Shown: positions 9,601 to 16,924 of the stretch, piece after piece
Position numbering within the stretch: position 1 is the first letter of the stretch
Layout of the letters: each line of letters opens with the position of its first letter
Source of the DNA: Lachnospiraceae bacterium
GTDB lineage: Bacteria; Bacillota; Clostridia; Lachnospirales; Lachnospiraceae
DNA length: 47,038 nucleotides
NCBI GenBank assembly: GCA_015057615.1
Contig: SVEA01000078.1
Span: forward strand, 1 to 47,038
Direction of reading: 5' to 3'
Notes under the pieces: generated by a model
Database searches by the model: none
What the model was told of the DNA's origin: nothing
Seen by the model: the letters and a program-made list of their open reading frames with translations, nothing else
Position numbers and translations under genes: made by a program

Positions 9601-10070
9601 AGAGTATAGCGCAGCAAATGACATTCTTAAAGACGCTAGCCGATAAGGAGTTCTATCGAATACCGATTGAGACGGAGCACGGAGTTACCAATATGAACTT
9701 AACCATTGTTCGGGGCTCCGGAAATACCGGGAAGGTGAATGTCACCGCCTGGTCGGACAAAATCGGGAAGGTAAAAGCAGAATTATCCTTAAAGGATGAA
9801 AAGCTAAATGGATATATCAGCTGTAACGACCGGGAGGCACTGGAGGCACTCCAAAGAGCTTCCGATCGAATCGAGCAGTTGGCGAAGGAAGATGGGCTTG
9901 CAATTCAGAAGCTGGATTACATTCTCCAGAAAAAGGACGGGGATGGAGCTTTCTATCCGTATTCCGGAGAGGAAGAAAAAAGCAGTACGGCGGGAGCAGA
10001 TTCCGAACGAAAGCTGTACCGTTTGGCAAAGGCATTGGTACTTACCGTGCAGGCAGTAGAAGGCAGGTAA
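6642..10070 (+). CDS. DUF6240 / FliK-like large flagellar protein
   Basis: A 1142-aa, highly charged, mostly helical protein with no signal peptide or membrane segment. The N-terminal part (FLKNLKKGQQVTGTVLEV, about residues 35-110) resembles the beta-rich start of FliK-type proteins. The C-terminal region (about 1020-1110, with NVTAWSDKIGKVKAELSL) resembles the FliK hook-length-control fold. The central 800 residues are Glu/Lys-rich and repetitive in character. It lies directly upstream of flagellin, so a role in hook length, export switching or secretion is inferred; I recall this family as DUF6240. An in-frame ATG at 6627 exists, but GGATGGGGA places the ribosome at 6642. It is far longer than typical FliK (about 400-500 aa). 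Confidence 0.65.
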   Translation: MKFNLTLETEKNSNTVGKLPHNRIAGNKEGGSSFLKNLKKGQQVTGTVLEVTDQIILKLCGQKVSTTKEVLPNAVPGDEKIFEVTKVTGNTIELMLAGEDEAKGQPNAIVQLEKDKDNFLTLYEKKLQDAKKEKDVNHIKSNLEEAARRLTEHDYQQLEEEGFAVDKLSVEELCLELSRAKAEQIKREKPIYRIQTEATKQQIAARLTAENLPVTEEAVQKVAAAMNFGKAAQQMEDKVVKTLIANDFEPTIANIYKACYSGKVKGEELAQRLTQKAWEELRPQVEEVITEAGYPVNQENLEDAKWLIENRLPLTKHTFAYKKELEIIKTDLTKEQLLDRIMTAMKNGTAPLEASLHSDPEFSYEKLMEDIHSITQDTLVQAVRAQEKLTIDNLVFLGGKNAASDMDNSEIDTSGVTDAGKEFEAARKVRESVGASDNDDGNRNTEGKESQPERARKAAESRYTLEEIKAHRQLEEIRLKMTKEATVKLEKMGISIPTEPLEKVVDALRELEDRYYRELLEASNVEPSENNMQILRETSQSVLQLQQTPVYVLGTTLFENRTITIPEILSEGNKLQVKLIQAGEAYEPLMTAPNKEYGDSIQKAFGNMESLLSELAIENTKANQRAVRILGYNGIEINKENIAKVKSYDLEVVTMIHGLHPAVTVKMIREGHDPLDMPIRELNQTIDRMREEQGITSDEKFSTYLRKLEKSDGITPEERKAYIGIYRLLHQVEKSDGAALGAVLKAGQEVTLEHLLTAVRTHRKGGMDVAVDDAFGMLQEVSYDGETITDQLAYMKQLLKQMKDSLSPGKLKNIPEMPTQAEEGQEPSTTDSTQAFSVEPEVWSKVKDISAEKLFELLSQTESLPSKENEIYAEKVREFREICKNADPAIRFLNEFEIPCNSSNIRMAEYILSNNDSGVKKLFYIKNKENSKNSENILKKTADLTDTLIDKNSMQKAYEEFEQKAQAALEQVMGDEIIDSRKLAERKSIAQQMTFLKTLADKEFYRIPIETEHGVTNMNLTIVRGSGNTGKVNVTAWSDKIGKVKAELSLKDEKLNGYISCNDREALEALQRASDRIEQLAKEDGLAIQKLDYILQKKDGDGAFYPYSGEEEKSSTAGADSERKLYRLAKALVLTVQAVEGR

Positions 10071-10190
10071 AGTTCAATTCAGCGGTAAGGAAGCTGCTGA
10101 TTAGATACAGATGAGAAAGACTTTAGAAACGATGCAGACATCATAGCAAGGATGGAGATGGCTGCGAAAGTGAAAGGGATTGGTGAAAAA

Positions 10191-11744
10191 ATGAGAATTA
10201 ACCATAATATTTCCGCGTTAAAGGCAAATAACCAGCTATCAAAAACAAATAAATTACTGGATTCCAGTTTGGGAAAGCTATCTTCCGGATACCGTATTAA
10301 TAAGGCGGCAGACGATTCTGCCGGGATGGCGATTTCTGAGAAAATGAGAACGCAGATCGCGGGTCTTGACCAGGCTTCCAGAAATGCTTCTGACGGTATC
10401 TCCGTAATCCAGACCGCAGAGGGCGCATTAATCGAAGTAGAAGCAATGCTGCAGAGAATGCGGGAGCTTTCCGTACAGGCGGCAAACGGAACCTATACGA
10501 CAAAGGACCGCGAAGCCATTCAGACGGAGATCGACCAGTTAAAGGATGAGATTCAAAGAATATCGGAAACAACGGAATTTAATAAGATGACGCTCTTAGA
10601 CGGCAAGGTCGACCGGAAATCTTATTCCGATAATAGCAGCGTAACCTTAGTTTCTCTGTCCGATTCGGTATCCGTCGGGGATTATAAGATAACGATAGAA
10701 CAAGATGCAAGACAGGCGGTTCTGATCGGAAAGAAAATAGAATTTAATAGCACAGACACTTCTGCAACAAGAAGAATACAGGATTCGGAAGCGGGTACCA
10801 TTACCATTAACGGACAGGAAGTTAAGGTAGAGGTAGGCGATACGATTGACGAGGTATTCGAGAAAATTAGAAATGCATGCGAAATCGTAGATGTTAATGT
10901 GGCTGCTGTTTCTGATACCTCAACTCCGTCAGCAGGAAATATTAAGGATTTTCCAGATATGGCAGGATACAGCAGTTCACAGATCGCAGATGGAACATCT
11001 CTTGTCTTTGTATCGAAAGACTACGGATCAAATGAAAAGGTAGAGGTATCCTGTAGCAGCGAAGGTTTGTCTGGTCTGCTTGGCTTATCAACGACAACGG
11101 CAACAGCCAGTGGAATCGATGCAAAGGCATCCATAGGTAAAGACCCATCCCAGTTTGAGAATACGGCAACCGTAATTATCAAAGGAAATAAAGTTACGGT
11201 ATCGGACCGAAATGATTTTAAAATGACATTTGAAATAGATGCAGGAACGGTAGGAACAACTTTTCAAGATGCTATAATTGATGGTACGAAACAGGGAGTG
11301 ACCGCATCCGGTACAGCAGCTGACGTTACGGTATCCGTCCTGGATGCGGGCCCTATGGATCTGCAGATCGGAGCAAATGCCGGACAAACCATGTCCGTTC
11401 GAATTCCAAAGGTGAATCCGAAGACCTTAGGAATTGATAAGGTTAATGTCTGCTACGATAAAGGAGCGCAGGGGGCAATTACCGTATTGGATACAGCAGT
11501 CAACGAGGTTTCTGCGATCCGTTCCAAATTAGGAGCTTATCAGAACCGTCTGGATCATTCCATATCCAACTTGGATGTAACCTCGGAGAACATGACGGAA
11601 TCCCTATCCCGTATCAAAGATGTGGATATGGCAGAGGAGATGGCTACCTATACGCAGAAGAATGTATTGGCACAGGCAGGTACCGCAATGTTAGCGCAGG
11701 CAAACCAGAGACCACAGACAATTCTTTCATTAATTCAGCAATAA
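10191..11744 (+). CDS. Flagellin
   Basis: Filament subunit of 517 aa. The N terminus (MRINHNISALKANNQLS) and the block SSGYRINKAADDSAGMAISEKM are classical ND0/ND1 flagellin; the last 90 residues (NLDVTSENMTESLSRIKDVDMA to the ILSLIQQ end) are CD0/CD1. Residues about 145-420 form the variable surface region, rich in Thr, Ser and Ala. An upstream in-frame ATG at 10152 is less likely because flagellins begin MRINHN. The ribosome site is weak (AAAGGG, 12 nt upstream). It follows the FliK-like gene by 120 nt and is separated from its chaperone gene fliS by a repeat element; no classical terminator was found between them. Confidence 0.96.
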   Translation: MRINHNISALKANNQLSKTNKLLDSSLGKLSSGYRINKAADDSAGMAISEKMRTQIAGLDQASRNASDGISVIQTAEGALIEVEAMLQRMRELSVQAANGTYTTKDREAIQTEIDQLKDEIQRISETTEFNKMTLLDGKVDRKSYSDNSSVTLVSLSDSVSVGDYKITIEQDARQAVLIGKKIEFNSTDTSATRRIQDSEAGTITINGQEVKVEVGDTIDEVFEKIRNACEIVDVNVAAVSDTSTPSAGNIKDFPDMAGYSSSQIADGTSLVFVSKDYGSNEKVEVSCSSEGLSGLLGLSTTTATASGIDAKASIGKDPSQFENTATVIIKGNKVTVSDRNDFKMTFEIDAGTVGTTFQDAIIDGTKQGVTASGTAADVTVSVLDAGPMDLQIGANAGQTMSVRIPKVNPKTLGIDKVNVCYDKGAQGAITVLDTAVNEVSAIRSKLGAYQNRLDHSISNLDVTSENMTESLSRIKDVDMAEEMATYTQKNVLAQAGTAMLAQANQRPQTILSLIQQ

Positions 11745-11771
11745 TGATTTGAGCGTCGAAGCCGATTTATA

Positions 11772-12053
11772 AAACGAATTTCATCAATTTGCACAATTTA
11801 TGCATTGATAAGTAATAGAAAACATATTTCATTCGCGACACGTTGTTCCACAAAGCGCTGTAAAACGCAGCGCAAAGCACTATAAAACGCAGCGCTTGGA
11901 TTTGAAGTACGTAATGGTACATAAGACTACGAAATACGTGATCTAAGTACCAACGACTTCAAACAGTTGCGCATTAAATATTGTTTCCTATTACTTGAAT
12001 TTTCCTTGCTTTATGCAAATGGAAGAAGCCGATTTGTTAGAAGGTTTTTGACT
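11772..12053. repeat. Intergenic MITE-like repeat, copy B (between fliC and fliS)
   Basis: The most complete copy of the family, about 280 bp. Both ends carry versions of the same terminal sequence: CATCAATTTGCACAA inward on the left, and its complement around GCAAATGGAAGAAGCCGATTTGTTAGAAGG on the right. Next inside are GATAAGTAATAGAAAAC and GTTTCCTATTACTTGAA, then the arms around AAAGCGCTG/CAGCGCTT. The central hairpin is GAAGTACGTAATGGTACATAAG against CTAAGTACCAACGACTTC. The element has no coding capacity. It ends in TTGACT directed toward fliS. Confidence 0.85.
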
Positions 12054-12113
12054 CTCAAATCAATAAATTAGCAATCAGAAAAGTAGAGAAAGATTGTCAC
12101 AGGAGGTACTATC

Positions 12114-12593
12114 ATGCAGAAGGAAGCCATACAGGCATTTACAGCAAGAATTACACAAGCCTCAAAGAGTGAGCTAATCGTTATATTATATGAAATGATA
12201 CTTACGGAAATCAAGGAAGCCGAAGAAGCCTTTGAAAGAGAGGATCTGGAAGCGTTTGATAAAGACTTAAAGCAGGCACAGAAATATCTTGGAGAATTGA
12301 TGGCAGCATTGGACTACCGGTATAAGCTGGCGTATAATTTGTCAAGCTTGTATCAATATGTTAATAAAAGGATAATTACGGCAATGATTCAGAGAAAGCC
12401 GGACTCCTTAGAGAGTGCAGTATCGGTGCTGCAGAAGCTTTTGACCGGGTTTGAGGGGGTCAGTAAGGAAGATACCAGCGGTCCGATGATGCGGAATACG
12501 CAGCAGCTCTACGCGGGCTTAACCTACGGTAAGGGAACACTGAATGAGACGTACATCGATCCGAATGACAGGAGCCGTGGGTTTATCGTATAA
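12114..12593 (+). CDS. fliS: Flagellar export chaperone FliS
   Basis: A 159-aa cytoplasmic chaperone that binds the C-terminal helices of flagellin and prevents premature polymerisation. The helical pattern is typical of FliS: ITQASKSELIVILYEMIL at about 14-31, the LGELMAALDY stretch and the YQYVNKRIITA segment at about 80-90. It is somewhat longer than the common 120-135 aa, the extra residues being a C-terminal tail. The ribosome site AGGAGGT lies 7 nt before ATG. Its position behind flagellin supports the call, although a 280-bp repeat lies between them. Confidence 0.93.
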   Translation: MQKEAIQAFTARITQASKSELIVILYEMILTEIKEAEEAFEREDLEAFDKDLKQAQKYLGELMAALDYRYKLAYNLSSLYQYVNKRIITAMIQRKPDSLESAVSVLQKLLTGFEGVSKEDTSGPMMRNTQQLYAGLTYGKGTLNETYIDPNDRSRGFIV

Positions 12594-12838
12594 AAGCCAT
12601 ACAAAAGAGAAAACTGCCGCTGCTTCTGTGTTACAAACGAAATGGCAGGCGTACCAAAGAATTTTTTAATACAAAAGAAGCTAAGGTAACAAACGAAGGA
12701 CGAAGCCGTTTTTATTAGGCAAAGCACTTACAGACAGGTAAGATACAAAAGACCAAGAAAGTATATTATAAGATACAAAAGAGAAAGAATTATTTACAAA
12801 TGAAAATTGACGGAGTAATAAGACGTCAGTAAAATGGG
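12594..12838. other. Non-coding stretch after fliS with four ATACAAAAGA repeats
   Basis: No convincing gene is seen. The decamer ATACAAAAGA occurs at 12599, 12669, 12743 and 12773, and two further ACAAACGAA sequences lie between. The arrangement could be decayed coding sequence or protein/RNA sites; nothing more can be supported. Confidence 0.4.
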
Positions 12839-12900
12839 AACAGCCCTGTATACCTAAAAAAGAAAAGAGATAACTTCTTTTTTAGGCATGCAGGGCTGTT
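12839..12900. terminator. Long bidirectional terminator hairpin
   Basis: AACAGCCCTG and CAGGGCTGTT form the base and ACCTAAAAAAG with CTTTTTTAGG the upper stem. It lies between fliS (plus) and yaaL (minus) and can serve both. Confidence 0.85.
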
Positions 12901-12923
12901 TCATCAGGATAACAAAATGAATC

Positions 12924-13151
12924 TTATGTGATTTGCGAATTCATTGTAATATTGGCTGCTTTTGCCTGTTTTAAGAGAAACTTATATCGATTCTGTACGG
13001 CATTCATCTCATAGATACAGCTGTCAATCAGGTCAGGATCCACAACATTTTCAAAGTTTGAATATGCTGCTTCCAGAGCAAGCTTCGTCTTATTAATTTC
13101 ACTGATTAGCAAATCTTCTTTTGGCATCTTTTTTTTTGCATACAGACGCAT
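12924..13151 (-). CDS. YaaL-family (DUF2508) small protein
   Basis: 75 aa, charged and helical, no signal peptide. The pattern (LISEINKTKLALEAAYSNFENVVDPDLIDSCIYEMNAVQ, split by helical breaks, then a KFLLKQAK tail) resembles the YaaL family, whose gene neighbours bofA in Bacillus. Here it lies next to bofA but in divergent orientation. Function unknown. The start ATG at 13151 has only a distant GGGAAAGG; the internal ATG at codon 9 is an alternative. Confidence 0.65.
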   Translation of the reverse strand: MRLYAKKKMPKEDLLISEINKTKLALEAAYSNFENVVDPDLIDSCIYEMNAVQNRYKFLLKQAKAANITMNSQIT

Positions 13152-13335
13152 TTTCTTAGCACCGACCTTTCCCTATATAGACTTTCTAATAGTATAGTCG
13201 AAATATTTATGTATTATACTTTATTATTAGAATAAATTGGATAACCCGGTATATAAATGTAGTAGGTTGTATTGTAGTAGACAGGCATGTATTGCTTCTG
13301 TATCGAAACCGGAGACAGACAAGGGAGGGGTATTC

Positions 13336-13605
13336 ATGGAAAGTAAAATATTTGTAGGTATTATCATTGCTTGTGTAGTATTTATTGTAATTTGTGTGAT
13401 TCGGAAAAGACCGGACATTCTTATTGATTTTGGATTAAGGGCATGCCTTGGTACCGCCGGAATCTATCTGCTGGATCTGCTATTAAGCAGCAGAGGATAT
13501 AACATTAATGTAGGTATCAATGCCGTATCCTTTGCGGCGAATGGTTTACTTGGCTTACCGGGTTTTCTCCTGCTCTATGGCCTGGCATTCTATTATTCCA
13601 TCTAG
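13336..13605 (+). CDS. bofA: BofA-family protein (pro-sigma-K processing inhibitor type)
   Basis: 89 aa, almost wholly hydrophobic, with three membrane-spanning stretches and the family ending GLLGLPGFLLLYGLAFYY. BofA in Bacillus is an integral forespore membrane protein that holds the SpoIVFB protease inactive until the sigma-G signal arrives. The ATG at 13336 follows AAGGGAGGGG and is preferred over an upstream in-frame start at 13237. The neighbouring yaaL homologue supports identity. No SpoIVF genes are in the window. Confidence 0.85.
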   Translation: MESKIFVGIIIACVVFIVICVIRKRPDILIDFGLRACLGTAGIYLLDLLLSSRGYNINVGINAVSFAANGLLGLPGFLLLYGLAFYYSI

Positions 13606-13739
13606 CGGGTTTCACAACGGAGATATTGTTTTTTAAAGAAATAGTCAATCTTAGATTATTCTTTGTTTTATTATTTTGTGCAAATTTTAAAATAATATGA
13701 GTGAATTTGTAAGATAATAACAAAAATATAGTAATATGA

Positions 13740-13768
13740 TTGACTTTTTTTATTCACTAGGGTAAGAT
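13740..13768 (+). promoter_or_regulatory. Sigma-A-like promoter of the Tad locus
   Basis: TTGACT (13740-13745) and TAAGAT (13763-13768) are separated by 17 nt, with AT-rich DNA upstream. The leader to the first Tad gene would be about 130 nt. It is the best promoter in the 298-nt gap after bofA; no other feature is seen there. Confidence 0.5.
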
Positions 13769-13903
13769 AGGGACATGTAAATTAATTACATTTGTATATG
13801 GTTTTTCTTAACCTTCTTTCTTCATCATCTGATATATCTCAGCAATTGATCCAATTCACAGCATAATTTCCTAAGTATAACGAATACGGGAGGTGGTTCC
13901 TTA

Positions 13904-14896
13904 TTGGAAAGAACAATGGTAATCTATGATTCGGATTCTATCTATGCCATTCGTTTCATGGAGTATGTAAAAAGAAGAGGCTTGGACTTCGAGGTGTTAG
14001 TGTTTACCAAAGAGGAAAGCTTTGCGGAATATATCGGACTTCACCGGATCGAGATTTTGCTATTAGGCGAAGCATTATCGGTTACAGAAGAGCAGCTAGA
14101 GAACATTTCCAGACTTTATATATTATCAGAGCAGCCGTTTGAAGAGGAGCAAGGGGATCAGAGGATATTTAAGTATCAGTCTGCGGAGGCAATCCTTGCG
14201 AAGATAGCTACGGATTATATAGAGAAAGAGAAGGGAGCCGGAGGGACGGTAGAAGAAAGCGACAGAACCGTAATCTCCGTTGTTTCCCTTCCTCCAAGTC
14301 GAAACAAGCTAAGCTTTTCCTGGTCTTTGGCATATCTTCTATCGGAACGAAGGAGGGTTCTGTTTATACCGATGGAGCTTCTTCCAATCCCATTTCTAAC
14401 CTTAAATAATTCTTCTGATTCTAATTTATCTGAATTTATCTATTATCTCAAAGATAATACTTTAAGCACAATTGATAAAATGAAGCCTCTGATTTGCCGC
14501 ATGGACCGGCTTTCCTGCCTATGCGGTATATCGCACGGGTTAGATTTACTTTCGATAACGAAAGAGGATATCCAGCAATGGATCGGGGAGATAAGAAAGG
14601 ATACGGATTACGATACGGTGATATTCTATCTCGGATACTACAGTGATTCTACCGTAGAGATTATTAACCAAAGCGATAAGGTATTGATCGCAATGGAGGA
14701 AAACAGCGAAGAGATCGAGAGGATCAAGGAATTGGAGAGGCAGCTGCAGCTACTTCGGATACCGACCGGACCGGACCGATTTCAAAAGCTTCTGGTTCCC
14801 AATCAAGAGTGGCAGGAAGGTAGAACCATATCCCTGCAGGAATTAAAAAACAGCGAAGCTTGGTTTGGTGCAATGCCATACGCAGACCATTTATAG
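13904..14896 (+). CDS. CpaE/TadZ-like protein with degenerate nucleotide-binding loop
   Basis: A 330-aa cytoplasmic protein and first gene of the Tad locus. Residues about 5-100 look like the receiver-like domain of CpaE/TadZ (MVIYDSDSIYA start, IEILLLGEAL). Residues about 120-320 follow the ParA/MinD-type fold: a beta strand VISVVSL, then a helix, then RRVLFIPMELLP, then DYDTVIFYLGYY at the Walker B position. The deviant Walker A loop (KGGxGKT) is absent; the corresponding segment reads PPSRNKLSFS, so ATP hydrolysis is doubtful and a scaffold or polar-localisation role is more likely. The start is TTG at 13904 behind GGGAGGTGG; an ATG at 13916 is the alternative. It is followed closely by cpaF. 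Confidence 0.75.
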   Translation: MERTMVIYDSDSIYAIRFMEYVKRRGLDFEVLVFTKEESFAEYIGLHRIEILLLGEALSVTEEQLENISRLYILSEQPFEEEQGDQRIFKYQSAEAILAKIATDYIEKEKGAGGTVEESDRTVISVVSLPPSRNKLSFSWSLAYLLSERRRVLFIPMELLPIPFLTLNNSSDSNLSEFIYYLKDNTLSTIDKMKPLICRMDRLSCLCGISHGLDLLSITKEDIQQWIGEIRKDTDYDTVIFYLGYYSDSTVEIINQSDKVLIAMEENSEEIERIKELERQLQLLRIPTGPDRFQKLLVPNQEWQEGRTISLQELKNSEAWFGAMPYADHL

Positions 14897-14908
14897 ATCG
14901 AGGTGGAT

Positions 14909-16171
14909 ATGGATACTTTGAAGGAGAAACTTCAGCAGCGGGTGCTGGAAGGACTTGACTTAAGAAAGGATACTTCGGATGAAGAGCTCTATGCTTCTAT
15001 AGACCGGGTGCTTCTCGAAAGCAGCAAAGAAGATTATATCCTTATGAAGGAGAAGAGGCTTCTTCGGCGGGAGATATTTAACTCCATACGCAGACTGGAT
15101 GTTCTGCAGGATTTCATTGAAGATCCTTCGGTAACGGAAATTATGGTAAATGGACCAGACAAGATCTTTGTAGAGAAAAATGGGGCGATCTATCTTAGCG
15201 ATAAAAACTTTGTATCACAGCAAAAGCTGGAGAATATCATCCAGCAGATTGTCGCACAGTCGAACCGGATTATTAATGAGGCGAACCCGATTGTCGATGC
15301 AAGGCTATCGGATGGCTCCAGGGTCAACATCGTATTGCCACCGATTGCTATCGATGGAGCTACTGTTACCATTCGAAAATTTCCCAAAAATCCGATCACA
15401 ATAGAGCAGTTACTCGCGTATGAATCGATCACAGAGGAGGCAGCCGAGGTTCTACATAAGCTTGTCATAGCTGGCTATAACATTTTTATAAGCGGCGGTA
15501 CCGGATCCGGTAAAACAACCTTCTTAAACGTACTTTCCAACTATATCCCGCAGGAGGAACGCATTATAACGATCGAAGATTCCGCGGAGCTTCAGATCCG
15601 CAATATTCCGAATCTGGTTCGAATGGAAGTGCGGAATGCAAACACCGAAGGGTTAAAGGGTATCACGATCCGGGACTTAATAAAAACAGCTCTTCGGATG
15701 CGCCCGGATCGAATTATTATCGGCGAAGTCCGGGACGGAGCAGCCTTTGATATGCTGCAGGCTTTTAATACCGGGCACGACGGTTCGTTGTCCACCGGCC
15801 ATGCAAATTCTCCGGCGGATATGTTAAGCCGTCTCGAGTCCCTGGTACTAATGGGTGCCGATATTCCCCTGTTGGCGGTAAGAAAACAGATTGCGTCGGC
15901 AATTGATATTATGGTTCATCTGGGGAGGCTCAGGGATCGGTCAAGAAGGGTTCTTGAGATTACGGAAGTGCTCGGCTGTGTTGAAGGAGAAATACAATTA
16001 AACCCTCTGTATACATTTCTGGAAAATGGGGAGAAGGAGGGAAGGGTAAGCGGATGCCTGCAGAAAATAAATGATTTGGTTCATACCGAAAAACTACAGA
16101 GTGCCGGGCTAGCGTGGAGTACTTATAGCTATGAGCATACCGCTTCCGGAGGAAAGGAAGGATCTATTTGA
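14909..16171 (+). CDS. cpaF: CpaF/TadA family secretion ATPase
   Basis: Hexameric ATPase that powers Flp pilus assembly from the cytoplasmic face. Walker A GGTGSGKTT is at about residues 195-203 and the Walker B/Asp box region RPDRIIIGEVRDG near 264-276. The conserved His block LSTGHANSP follows. The N-terminal domain (about 1-110) is normal for CpaF. The 420-aa length is typical. ATG 14909 lies 5 nt after GAGG and is preferred over GTG 14903. The stop codon overlaps the TTG start of the next gene, suggesting translational coupling. Confidence 0.95.
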   Translation: MDTLKEKLQQRVLEGLDLRKDTSDEELYASIDRVLLESSKEDYILMKEKRLLRREIFNSIRRLDVLQDFIEDPSVTEIMVNGPDKIFVEKNGAIYLSDKNFVSQQKLENIIQQIVAQSNRIINEANPIVDARLSDGSRVNIVLPPIAIDGATVTIRKFPKNPITIEQLLAYESITEEAAEVLHKLVIAGYNIFISGGTGSGKTTFLNVLSNYIPQEERIITIEDSAELQIRNIPNLVRMEVRNANTEGLKGITIRDLIKTALRMRPDRIIIGEVRDGAAFDMLQAFNTGHDGSLSTGHANSPADMLSRLESLVLMGADIPLLAVRKQIASAIDIMVHLGRLRDRSRRVLEITEVLGCVEGEIQLNPLYTFLENGEKEGRVSGCLQKINDLVHTEKLQSAGLAWSTYSYEHTASGGKEGSI

Positions 16172-16911
16172 TAGAAGATTACAGGCAGTATCGATTTAAC
16201 CGAATGGAGAATATCCGCTGCTTCCTTCAGGGAATGCTTTTCACCGGCATGCTAGGTTATTTGTTTTATCATAATTGGTTTGCCGTTCTTTTCCTAAGTC
16301 CTCTTATTCTCGTTCTTCGAAAGAAGAAAAAGAAGCAGCTGACAGAGCAGAGAAAATGGAAGATCAACCAGGAGTTTAAGGATGGAATTATCAGCCTCTC
16401 GGCAGCACTAAGCTCCGGTTATTCCGCGGAGAATGCTTTTGAAGAGGCATGGAAGGATCTAAAGCTTTTATATCCGGAGAACGCTCTGATTATGCAGGAA
16501 TTTTCCTATATCATTAACCAGCTGCGAATGAACATTACCGTAGAGAAAGCACTAAATGAGTTCGCAGAGCGGACCGGCGTGGAAGATATCCTTAATTTTG
16601 CAGAGATTTTCTCAACCGCGAAACGGTCCGGAGGGGATCTCATTAAGGTGATACAAAGTACGGCGAATGCCATCAGTGACAAGGTAGAAGTGAAAAGGGA
16701 AATCATAACCTTGATAACCGCTAAGAAGTACGAGGCAGATATTATGAAAATAATTCCACCTGGGATCATATTGTACCTGCAATTTTTTTCTCCAGGATTT
16801 CTGGATCCCCTCTATCAAAACATCCTTGGCAGGATGGTCATGAGTATTCTTCTGATTGCATATCTATGTGCGTATCATCTTGCAGACAAAATTGTAGCCA
16901 TCGAGGTGTAA
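16168..16911 (+). CDS. TadB-like type II secretion F (GspF) membrane protein
   Basis: 247-aa inner membrane platform protein of the Tad system. Two hydrophobic segments near the N terminus (about 17-50) precede a cytoplasmic T2SF helical bundle (SLSAALSSGYSAENAFEEAW to KRSGGDLIKVIQSTA); two more lie at the C terminus (IIPPGIILYLQFF and MVMSILLIAYLCAY). It starts with TTG overlapping the cpaF stop (TTGA), behind GGAGGAAAGGAAGG. It is slightly shorter than usual TadB proteins of about 300 aa. Confidence 0.85.
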   Translation: MIEDYRQYRFNRMENIRCFLQGMLFTGMLGYLFYHNWFAVLFLSPLILVLRKKKKKQLTEQRKWKINQEFKDGIISLSAALSSGYSAENAFEEAWKDLKLLYPENALIMQEFSYIINQLRMNITVEKALNEFAERTGVEDILNFAEIFSTAKRSGGDLIKVIQSTANAISDKVEVKREIITLITAKKYEADIMKIIPPGIILYLQFFSPGFLDPLYQNILGRMVMSILLIAYLCAYHLADKIVAIEV

Positions 16912-16924
16912 GGGAGGTAATAGG

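Noticed and set aside
10068-10103. TAAAGTTC followed by GCTGATTA upstream of flagellin, as a sigma-28 promoter
   Set aside because: The gap between the two motifs is 24 nt rather than 15, and no other pair at the right distance fits.
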